NCBI RefSeq assembly: GCF_001949145.1
Contig: NW_019091398.1
Location: 1,447,908 to 1,511,907 of the forward strand
Direction of reading: 5' to 3'
From: Acanthaster planci
Taxonomy: Eukaryota > Echinodermata > Asteroidea > Valvatida > Acanthasteridae
DNA length: 64,000 nt
Within the stretch, counting starts at the first letter, position 1. Every line of letters starts with the position of its first letter. The position numbers and the translations under genes are program-made. The notes below the pieces were generated by a model. The model ran no database searches and was not told where the DNA came from. It was given only the letters and a program-made list of their open reading frames with translations. Below, in pieces: positions 20,418-32,600 of the stretch.

Positions 20418-20624
20418 CTAGATTCCGGATATAGAAACTTCATAGGTCGAAGTTTGGACACTGGATGGTAAAGAAGGAACTGCCGAGGTCGACATCAGCT
20501 CTGCGTCGCTGGACTTTGGAGGACGTGAGCTTGGCAAACGGCGGGTGATAACTCTCAAGTAGGGTGAGACAGCAGCACGAACCTCCTCACGACGAACGCA
20601 AAACATAATAAAGATGATCACACC
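20418..20624 (-). CDS. Gene B end of helix 7 and C-tail
   Basis: This 207-base exon has [16 protein letters not shown], the family F-I-F-x-C helix 7 end and basic juxtamembrane segment. A Ser/Pro-rich tail follows, ending SISGI and a TAG stop at 20418. The last residues (S-G-I) fit a class I PDZ ligand. Gene C has a different tail. Confidence 0.9.
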   Translation of the reverse strand, partial: GVIIFIMFCVRREEVRAAVSPYLRVITRRLPSSRPPKSSDAELMSTSAVPSLPSSVQTSTYEVSISGI

Positions 20625-23600
20625 CTTCAAGAAAAGCGGAGAAAATATGTCTTCTGTTCAAGCACTGTAAGGCAAAAGTACATATTCGGAATCAAGTCAG
20701 ATTTTTTTTTCCATTTACCTGAAAAGAGTTTGCAAGACAGAAGATGAGCTGGAAGGCAATTGCCGCTTCATTGATGGCCAGGAACCCAAAACACCAGGTC
20801 AGTCCCATGAGGGTGGAGATACCCACAGCATTCTGGAGGCGTTTGGAGATCTGCTGGGAGCGTGATACCTCTTTAACCTTCAGGAGACTACGCATGACCA
20901 AGACGAAAGTGACGATGTTATGGATGAGGATGAGACCGATGGGAGTAAGGAGACCAATGTACAGCACCAGACCAGGTCGCAGGAAACAGCTGTAGAAAAT
21001 ACATAAGGTGTTTGATTTAATGTCCTTGTTGGGTACACACATGCAATATATTTTAATTAGGATTTGTCTTACTTACTAGTGCACAGTGCTGTAGTGATTG
21101 GTAGCTGCAGCCAGTGTGATCGTCAGAACAATCAGTGGAAATCCTAAGGAAGAATCATTTGAAGACATCCAACATTTTTAATAGGCCTTGGCACAAAAAA
21201 GATATCCCATAATTTATGATCCAGGCTTAAGCCTTGACAAAATGATTAAAAATAAAAACAAAACTCACCCCAAGCAATGACGCAAGCCTTGAGCATGTAC
21301 CAAGGCCTGTCTTCTGGGAACACCTTCACCGTACTGATATACATGTTCCTGGCTTCAACAGCCATCCACATCATAGTGGATAGAGTCAAGTAGTGGAGTA
21401 AAGCAGCAACAAACGCACAACCACCCACAGAGGCCTTTGATATATGAATATAAAGAAAAACATCATTCGTAGCGACCTGAAACATCAAATGACAACAACC
21501 ATGACGACCAACACTGATTACTTTGTCTGATTAGCTTTTACCAGTAGTCGGAGAGTGTCATTATGTGTCAATACTTGCTCGTGACACATTGTAAAAATAC
21601 AGTTGATTACGAATACACAAGTAAATAAAATTAATAAAGTGTACGAAAATTGTTGACGATGATGTAAACACTGCAGTGACCCATCTGGCCAGATATACTT
21701 ACTTTTCCAGTGTCAATACCAGCAAGGAACACGATGTACAGCAGGAACAGGGATAAGCAAAATTGAATGAAAATCTGACGAGATATACCACTTCGTAACT
21801 TCCTGAAAACAAAATTAATTTGGTGATGCTCATTTTTGGAATATCACTGTGGGGTATCATGCAAAAAGTGGGCTTGGGAAACAAGAAATCTTACCTATAA
21901 AACCCGTAATCCCAATTGAAAGATACCAGTGAATAAACTTTGTATACACCTAATTATATGCTAAAAACAAATCACTGTAAAGAGATATAAGACATCATGT
22001 ATGTCTTGAATGGATGGTTTCTTCATGGAGTTACACTTGCAATAATGAGGTCTGTGCCTACAACATTGATTAAGGCCAGGTTGTAAGGCCCTAACATCGA
22101 CTGGTAGTCCTTAAGCCAATTTTACTGTACATAGGGCAGCCTGTTATCTGTTTAACATTCTTAAATTGACCTAAATTATACCTGATAGCTAGGTATATAA
22201 TCAACGTGACGGCCAGAGCTATGATTGACAAGGCACAGCCGACCTGACTGATGACATCGAGCGCTCTCTGGGCAGGAGTGTTTTCGGGTACCTGGCCCTT
22301 GACGTCCTAAGATAAAAATGACAACAAGCTTTTCTACGTTAGACAAAAACAACGTCCACGTAACAGTACCATAATAATTCTTACCTGGATTACAATGCAT
22401 ATATATTCAGTTCTATAATTGTGATTATAATTCAGCTCCAGGAGAACCTGCAGGTCATGTCCCAACACTAAAGTGGCCACATTGTCGTATACAATATGAG
22501 AAAGGTGACGTCTGGGTCCATTTCCTCCCATTCCTTTCAAACACGTGTAAAGGGTTCCGAAATGTATAGCTCCACCCCTTTAAAAGGCCATAAAAGTGTA
22601 CACGAAAAATTCCTGGTTTCCTTCCCCCTCCATGAAAATGTGGTTTTGAGGCTAAGCTCTATAAGTGTGGAATGTCACGGAAAACAAGATAGCTGTTCCA
22701 ACAATACAGCCATGGTCGTAACTCCCCGGAAATGGGTGTATATATGCCCCTCCCACTTTTTGGGGAGGGGGAAGGGCTATAGAATCATTCCTCCAGTTTT
22801 TGTGGTGAGAAAAAAATTTAAACGGGTTTGTGAGAGATGTTTCGGACTTCCGACGACAAAAATGCATTCAATATCACTCAAAATGAAAGGGAAACAAACA
22901 ATTTCTTAATTTCTGAATTCTGAATGCACTGTACAGAATACATCAATATCATGAGTCATATATAGTCATAAGATGTCACTCCCTCCCGGCTTTTCAAAGT
23001 TTCATTGCCGAGCAAGTCACCCCCCACACCTTCCCCTATCCTTTATCCCCTTTTTCAGGCAAAGATTTGCGACTATAATATATATGGCGGAAATACAGTA
23101 GGTTTAGGAAATCATCGGGTACAATCATAGAGCGGAAGATACTGTAGCTCCCAACAACACTTACCAGAAGGATAGCAAAGTTGGTGGCGTGGTAACAATC
23201 ACACGATACTCTGTCATTGGTCAATCTGGCCCGCTTACAGCCAGCTGATGACCAATCACCGACTCCACCCTCGAGATTAAAATCCCAGGAGACACACTGG
23301 ATCGTCTGCAACTCTTCGTCCGTTACATTATCTGGTGTCTGTACAATACAATTGAGGGGAGAAAAAAACGAAAACTAAACCACAATTATTTGGCTTTGAT
23401 TTTGATGAGATGCATTTCATCATGGGAATCAATGTGTGATAACTAGGAATATCCAGGGTCCTTATTGTCAAGCAATATCTAAATTAACAAATGCTATGGA
23501 AAATGAAACCTTCCCTATTGGATACGTTTCCTGTGAGACATTCTTTATTTTACCTTAAACTCGATGACGATTGGTTCAGTGAGGTTGACAAGTTCGATAT

Positions 23601-26600
23601 TTTCCACAGTTAGTGAGACGACAGATCCAGCTACCTTACGAGTCGAGTTATTCTCTCCTCGATGCTCCTTGATTGAGACAGACTGGAACAACGTGTCATC
23701 TGCGTAGATCAAAAAGCTGACTTGAAGCTTAGCAGAGGGCTTTCCTAGATGTGGAGAAAAAATAAATTTAGAGTCAGCTACATGTTTTTGAACTTTTTTC
23801 TTATCCGGGCAAGAAGCTTAAGAATCTGAAAGGCTACAATGCTCTTAATTCAATTCCTCCTAATTAAAAGTATTCTAGATTAAAAAAAACTTTGCTTGAT
23901 TTAAGAAGTGCTTCACTGCTGTGGCTACGAGTATTGTGTTTTATACAATCTCTCAATGAACATGAATAAGAATCATTGCTTGGTAAATAGACGTGACCAT
24001 ATCAATTGGAATGTTATAAGAGTTTCCTAAGCAGATCTTTGATTGTAATATGTAGCCTTACCGTCAGGGGACACTAACAGGTCGACAATATTGCTTGGTA
24101 GCCTAGCTGAGGCCAAGACATCGAAGTCCTCTGGTATTACACTGCTATTTAATCTTCTGATCTCTGTACCAGCAAGTGATCTGCCCTCTTGGGGTGACTC
24201 TTGTCCAGGTGGCAGAACAGTGGCCTCTTTTACAGATACAAAACTGAGACCGTCCCTTGCCTGCAAAGGGTCCAGACTGATCGCCTCAATGTGGATGGAG
24301 TCCTGCTGTAAACTAACCAGACCTTCTTGCTGAAGGGTCAAGGAAACTTGGATTTCTACGGACTGGACGATGGCTGAGGAGCTTCCTGCATCGATTTGGG
24401 TGGGTTTGGTGTCGGTAGCCGCCCCAGCATTCTCTATGACATTGTTGACGGTTTCCACCACTAACTCAGTAACCTTTGGAACAAGCCGAGTGAAAACAAA
24501 AGGAAAAATTAATACAAACTGCTGTCTCAATTTCATTTGGTAATGATGGTCAAAGACAGGTTCAAATATTCCCTAGCTAACTTCACCATCCGTGGAATTA
24601 ATATATTTTAGAATTGATTAACAAAATACCTTGGTGTCACCAGATCCAGCTCCAACGATGTTCTCTAAAATATTAGAGACCACTTTGATATCTTCTGCAA
24701 CCTTACTTTGCTCTGACGTCTCATTAGCAACGAATTCTACTACTTCAAGGACATTCCCAAGGCTGACCTCAACCTGACATCGAAAAGAGTTAAACGGCAT
24801 TACTTAGCTGCCACATGGTGAACTATCTGAATGTTTATCAAGGACAAAACCACAAAAGCTTATCCTTTTGCTACGAAGCATTCGATCGACTGGTCAAAAT
24901 GAAAGATGAACACCTCTTCAACGTCCTCAAGTGTAACTTCGTTCTTGTTGTCACCGCATCCACGAGGTTCGTGCTGTTCCCATCGAAAGTATACAGGAGG
25001 CTCCAAAATTGAACAATTCCTCACAGCAAGCGGTTGACCGGCTAGATAAGAAAATTGTTGTGGAATAATCATATCGAGAAATTGCAATTATTGCAAACTA
25101 GAGTAGTTATTTCTACATAAATAAAGTTTCTCAAAGTTGACATATTCATAACTCTCCAATATAAAGTTTCGTACCATTTGTTGTCATCAGTGAGCACCTC
25201 TCAACAGACTTTGCCACAGACCCCGCTGACGTCACAGGCCACGTAAGTCCGCTGTATTCTTCAGACTCACACTGACCTGTTGAATATGAAACCAGAAATA
25301 ATCAAGCTTGTTTTTGAAATCACACTTTCCAATGATTTCATTACCGGTACCTGCTGTAACAAGATGAGCCTTCTTACCCGCAACTGTCACAAAGAAGGAA
25401 CATGTCAAAACCACTTTATGTAGAGAAAACCACTGCTGGTAAATGATTCTGTGAGTTCCAATGAGGAACACATCACCAGGATTGGCGTTTGACGTGAAGT
25501 TGGTTGGTCCATCCCATCCAGTTAAATCCGGTACAATCCAGTTCACGCTGGTTCGATTCCAACCGGGACTAGCTAAACTCGTCACATTTGCTGGGCATAC
25601 AATAGCCACAACTGTAAAGATGAAAGCAGTATAGTCAGATAGAATGATAGAAATTGTCCCTTCCAACTGCAACCCGCTGGATGGACTTCTTTCTGTAATG
25701 CTTTCTATAAAAGGTTGGCGCAAAAAAGGACTTGTTTCCACATACCTGCTACGGTGACGGTGAACTCGCAGACGTTAGCATTCCCTGACTTATCTCTAGC
25801 CGTGTATTTCACAGTAGACAGCCCTGCTGAGAACGTACCGAGACCATGTTGGTAGCATTCATTAGGTGAGGTTACCAAACAGGTAAATACCACATTTACC
25901 TCAGAATCGGAGTTGTCCAATGTGACAGGGGGCATCCAGCTATAGGATACCTGATCAGACGATGACATGACAGGAATAATGACGTCATCAGGACAGCCGA
26001 AGATTTCAGGTGATTCGTTATCTACAATGGTATATAAAACATGCCAGTGAAATGAAACTGGAAAAGCATAATATACAGCAGTGTGGTAGGGCATATGGGG
26101 TAGAAACCACGCAAAAAAATGAAGCTGCCGATATAAGCAAACCAATAAAGCAACCTACATGATCATAGATCTATTGCCAATGCAATATGTTCTAAATTTT
26201 AGTCAATTTATTCTGATTTGTCACCACTTGACGTGTCAGATCTTCCGACTTATCTGCCAGCACGTCCTGCTCCCTAAGTGAATATTTGAGAAGCTTTAAG
26301 GTGTAGGACAACTCAAAATGCAATAAGGCCTGTGGCCCAGACAACATTCCTACTAGGTTTATCCGCAAATTTGCATGTGAATCAGCCAAGCCCCTTACTG
26401 CAATCATAAATTGTTCCTTTGCTCAACATTGTGTTCCTTTTCAGTGGAAACGAGTCACCACTGTACCGGTTCCCAAATCTGGTCCAGCAACTGTTGAAAA
26501 TTTGAGACCTATTGCATTAACTGATCATTTTGCAAAGGTTGCTGAACACTTTAGTGCAAAGGAAACCTTGAAACAAATGGAATGTGGTCTGGATCCCACG

Positions 26601-29600
26601 CAATATGGGAATCGTAGAGGGGTTTCTACATCACATTGCTTGATTAACTTACTTCACACGCTGCACTTTCAGGCAGAACAAAGGAAATCGGTCTCTTCTG
26701 TTTTATTAACAGATTTCTCTGAAGCATTCGATCGAGTTGATCACACCATACCTCTTAGCAAGCTTTTGAATATGGGAGTTTCCTCCTCTGTTGTAGCTTG
26801 GGTGGCCGATTTTCTGTCTGATCATGTGCATCGTGTGAGGTATGGTCAATCTCATTCGGATTAGTCACCTGTTTATGCTGGTGTTCCACAGGGCACAAAA
26901 TGGTAGAACTGAACGTTTTAAAAAAAGTCTTATGCCATATTTTACTCAACTTTTGAATAATAGTAACTCACCATTTTGTGTGTCCTTGTCCTCACTTAAA
27001 CTCACCTTGCAATGTTTTAGTGTTTTTTTTTACTTTTTGCTGACTGTCCACTTTTAATATGTATCCTAAATCAATTGTGTATATGTCCACTTTATTGCTC
27101 AGAATGACTTCTATTTGTATGTCCTACTGGCCTCTAACTCGGGTGATGAATATCCTGTAATCTTTTTCAATATTGTTTTTAGGTTCATCTTTTTTAGAAT
27201 ATTTTTTGTCTTGTTTCGGTCAAGTTTGTGTTGATGTTGTAATTTTTGTATTATTAAAATTTGTAAAATCTCAGTAATTCAGCCTCTGGCTGCTATTAAG
27301 TTTTCAATAATAAACCAAACCTACCTATAACTATAATGTTCATGTCACATAATGCTCTATTGTGTGAATCGTCGAATGCGATGTATTGCAGCAAGTGTGG
27401 GGATCCCAGTAGGCTCAATATGATGTCTTCGTTAACCTCATAATTGTAATTCTGTGCAGAACCTTCAAGATTGATGACTATCGAAACCATTCCCGAGTTG
27501 TCAGAAACAGATACAGGCGCAGGAAGAGAGACGGTGGCAACATTCTGACCGGCGTCCGTCTCAACTGTTAAGCTTGCAGGACATATTATGATTGGACGCT
27601 CGGTATCTGTGCACAAGGAAACAAACATTATGTTGTTTAACCTATTCCTAACGTAAGTGTAGTTCCTTGATGTTTTATTTGTTGAAAGAAAAGAGTAACA
27701 GAAAACAGTTTACTCAAATCCTCGTGACAAGACGGTATCGGCGAGCATTATTTGTTTCAATGGCCTCATTTTTCCGATCAATATTATGCGTCATACAGTT
27801 TTGTCTTGTGGGAAAAATGCTCTTGCTGCTTATTTTTTACTCTGTCTCTATGGAGTGTGTGAAGGTACAAATATGCCAAGATGTCATCAGGATGAACATT
27901 CGGAATTTAGACGGTCTCATCATCCCCACGTTTTTGTGCTATTTTTGTGTTACAGGTATGAGCAATCTTGTTTGCCTGTAATTTCGTGTTACATGTTTCA
28001 ACTGTAAAAGATATATATCACGAAGGCAATCTTGTAGGTAAAGTTAGCACTTGTGAAGTGAATCATTTATATTACGTACCTAGTGGTGGCAACGTTACAT
28101 CAGTGTCCGTGTTACAAGTCACTCCAGCATCGCTGTAATGTCCACAGCGGCTGTTAAACCATCCATCGTGACTGCACTGCTCAATACTATCTTCTGTTCC
28201 ATCGCAGGCAACGTTGTCCAGGAGAATGGGTCCATAGCCTTGCCCAAAGTGGGCGTTGGTCCAGGCTTGTAATGCAGAAGGGTAGCCAAGTTGTCGACAG
28301 ATGACGTGGGCATCTCTGATCGTCCAACCACGGTGGCAGATTGTACCCCAGAAGCATTTGTAAAACACTTCGACTCGTCCTTCGTTGGGGGTCTTTCCAT
28401 TCACGAGACGTACGGAGACTATTTTGATAGAGAAAGAGGTTCAAATACATTTCATGCAAACACCGCCAAGCATGTGATTTAAGGTAAAGGACCAGGAAAT
28501 GTTCCGTTTAGTTACTTTATCTCTCTAAACAGTTTCGAAAGAGTTAAGGCGTATAATTGAAATGAAAGCCCTGCACCACATGATTTACGACCTTGAGTTG
28601 CTTAAAATAGAATTTTTTTAATTAAAATGCAAGAATTTTTGTCTTTGCTGTGAACAGGAATGTTCTCCAAAGAAATATGAAAAATTTATCAAACTAATTG
28701 ACCGTCGGTTTTAATGTCGGTTTAAATTACCTCGTTCGGAGGTCGCATTGAAGTGGTATTCTCCACAAGTCACCCCAGCACCACCTTGGTTGATACATCT
28801 ATGGGGAATCTCTCCACCATGATCACACTGGGCAATACTTGATTCCGTGCCGTTGCAAGCTACATGCAGCAGAGTTGGTCCTGAGCCTTGACCAAAGTGC
28901 CCGCTACGCCAGGCCTGGGATGCTGGAGGTAAGTTAAGCTGTCGACAGATGACGTTGGCGTCTTCAATGTTCCAACCGTCATCACAGACCGTGCCCCACT
29001 GGTTTTGGTAGAACACTTCCACGGTGCCTTCGTATGGGGTTGTGCCGTTGACGAGGCGCACTAAAACTAAATAGGGACCGTATGTGATACATTCACATAC
29101 TACCTGCTTTAACTTGGATAACGTTGTAGATGCGCCAAGATGCATCGAAATTTAACACAGTTTTATAACATTAATTACCGCTTGTCATAACATCAAGAGC
29201 TGCATGAACCAACCATTCATTACCAAGGATAAAACTTTGTCACAGGACAAATGAAACGATTGTTTAAGCTTCAGAATGATATGACAGTTTTGTATATGAC
29301 AACTGAAAACCTACCAGTTGAAAGGTCGGTTACGTCACATGTCACTCCCACATCATTACCGTGATAATAACAGTTGTTACTAAACCAACCGCTATGATCA
29401 CACTGATCGATGGTGGATTCGTCACCTTTACATCCAACAGAGTTTAGTAGAATCGGCCCTGTGCCCTGACCAAACCGAGCTCCAGTCCAGGTCTGAGATG
29501 CAGAAGGGTAGCCAAGCTGTCGACAGATGACGTTTGCATCTTCAATGTCCCAGCTGCTACTGCAAATTGTACCCCATTGACACTTATAGTAGACTTCCAC

Positions 29601-32600
29601 TCTACCTTCATGAGGCGAGGTCCCATCAGCAAGTCGGACTGCAACTACACCAAGAAGTTAAAAATTCCAATGTAAGTTTAAAGTTTGATATTATCATTCC
29701 ACCAGTCAGAATTGCATTTTGTGAATTATTTGTTTATTTCTTTGTAAACCTCTGCCAATGTTAACCAGTACAATATGTACAGAAACTTTAGGTAAAAGAT
29801 GTAGCCCAAACAATCACATAAGAAGAAGGGTTTTGAAAATTTCTACATTCCTATACTATTATCTATTTAGCTGTGATCCATGCAAAGGTGAAAACTGTTC
29901 AAATCCATTTGTACGCGTCACTTGGCTATACACAATATTAACGGCAAAATCTGTGATAAAGACCAGTTTGAAATCATGTAAATATTGTTAAAACTTATGC
30001 ATGACTGAAGTTGAAGCTTTCATAAGGAATGACTTACCAGGTGGAGGGAGCGTAGGATTGCAGGTTACTCCAACGAGATCATAGTAGTAATACCATTCAA
30101 CGCTTTCATCCTCTATGCTGTCATAATCACACTGAGTAATGTTTGTCTCGTTTCCATGGCACCTAACATTTGAAATGAGAACCAGCCCCGATCCTCGGCG
30201 GTAATAGTAACTCTCCCAGGCCTGAGATGCAGAAAGGTAGCCAAGCTGTCGACGACAACGACAGCCTCTTTAATGCTCCATCCGTAGCCCCCGATATTGC
30301 CCCATTGGCAGCTATCGTAAACTTCGACTAGACCTTCATAAGGAGTATTCCCGTCTACCAATCGAACTGAGACTGTGGAAAAGCAATTAATGAAACTGTT
30401 GTCTCAAACTGCTATTCGTTCATTGCTAATTTGGCATCAGCTGCAAGATTAAACAAAACTGTAATTCCTTTTAAAACAACTGGCATGAAATATACTAACA
30501 TTTTAGTCAAAGTCTATATACGCGTCGACTCATAGTGCTTTAACAAAGCATTTAAGAATATTATTTAAACACAGCACCCGTTTCTTTTACCATACATAAT
30601 CAACAAGAACATCTGCTTTAATGCTGCAACTTCATGTTTATGCACAGAATAGATAAACAGCTTTCAAGAATCGTCATAGCCTTAAAAATTGGTAATTTGA
30701 TTGGATCCGAATAGAATACATTTTAATGCGGTTGGACCATCAATAATATATATTTTTTTCTGAACATTAACCAATTACATGTACTGAGTAATAAACCCAC
30801 CGATTGAAAGAGTAGAGACGTCGCGCGTTTCTCCACAAGTTACTCCAACATCGTCTGCATGACTGCAACTATGATTCAGCCAGCCATCATGGCTGCATTG
30901 GTCGATACTTGATTCAGTGCCATTGCAAGCTACACTACTTAAGAGAATCGATCCTGAGCCTTGACCAAAGTGCCCGCCACGCCAGGCTTGGGATGCAGGA
31001 GGTAAGCCAAGTTGTCGACAGATAACGTTGGCGTCTTCAATGCTCCAACCGTCATCACAGACCGTGCCCCACTGGTCTTGGTAGTACACTTCCACTCTGC
31101 CTTCATATGGGTTGGTTCCATTGACGAGACGCACAACAACTGAGACAAACAGGTTGTGGGATGTATTATGGCATTTCGATGCAATATATTGTCTAGACTC
31201 TCCCAAAAGTGATATTTTCCACATCTAGCTTCCACTTCAGTAAATAGGAAAATTAAATTACTTAAGGGATGATATATCGAATGATTAGTGTGTATCAACT
31301 CATATAATAACGTTGAAGATGTCTAGCTATCGTTGGCAGAAACCTTAATTTAAGTTGGACGTGGATAGTCCAGAATAGATTTTAAATCGGCACTTGCTCC
31401 AGGGTCTGTGATTTGATGTGGACGATCTATTAATTCATAAATTTCTAAAACTTAATAAAATAAGTCTTAACATAACTGGACAAGTTTGGATTCTGTACTT
31501 CATTCTGATGACAACAGAGCGTATTAAGCTATATATAAGCTTGCACGTTGGTGTATTGTCAACTTAACTTTCTCGGCCGAAAAGGCCCATAAATGCTCTT
31601 AAACATCAACTCACCTGACTCAAACAATGTAACATTACATTCAACTCCAACACCAAGGATGTAATAGTAGTAATCATGTGAAAACCAACCACTGTGGTCG
31701 CACTGGTCGATGCTTGATTCATGCCCATCACATTCAACATATGCCAACAGAATCGGCCCTGACCCTTGTCCAAAGTTTCCATAATGAAGAGCACGTGAAG
31801 CAGAAGGGTAGCCGAGCTGGCGACAGATAACATTGGCATCTTCGATGGTCCAATCGTAATCCGCTATCATCCCCCAGTAACACTGGTAGTAAATTTCCAC
31901 TGTGCCTTCGTAAGGGCTGCTACCATCAACAAGTCGTACTAAACCTGAGAGAAGACGAACTTTTAATACGGTGCTTTTCAGAAAACACTATAGTCCACTA
32001 CTAAGACTTTGTTTAGTGTTGAAACACCTATTTGCTACCAGCGTGTGAACATGTTCAAGTGACAGACATCATTATAGTTTCGACAGATATTGTTTAGCCA
32101 TTTAAAAGTGATGCTTTGGCATTCTACACCTATTGCCTTTAGCACCTACAAAGGGAAAGTAAGATTGTTTGAATTCCTAATGAAGGTTTTAGAGTACACT
32201 TCACTGGTGCCAATGAAACTGCACAAGATTCTTGCAGTAAGTTCCCAATTTTATTTCCTTTTATTTAGTATATCTTCAGAAAATGTTCTTGATGAATATT
32301 CATACTCATGCCGTTCTCAGAGGAATCATCGCACTCACTTTGGGGAGGAGCTGTAAGACCGCAAACCACTCCAACATCAGAATTATGATTGCAGTCTTGA
32401 TTAACGAACCATCCGCTATGGTCACATTGGTCAATACTTAATTCATGTCCATCACAGGCAACATTCTCCAGAGCAACGGGTCCTGTCCCACGTCCAAAGT
32501 AAGCATGTTGCCATGCTTGAGACGCTGATGGGTATCCAAGTTGACGACAGACGACGTTAGCTTCCTCAATCCTCCACGAAGAACTACATACACTTCCCCA

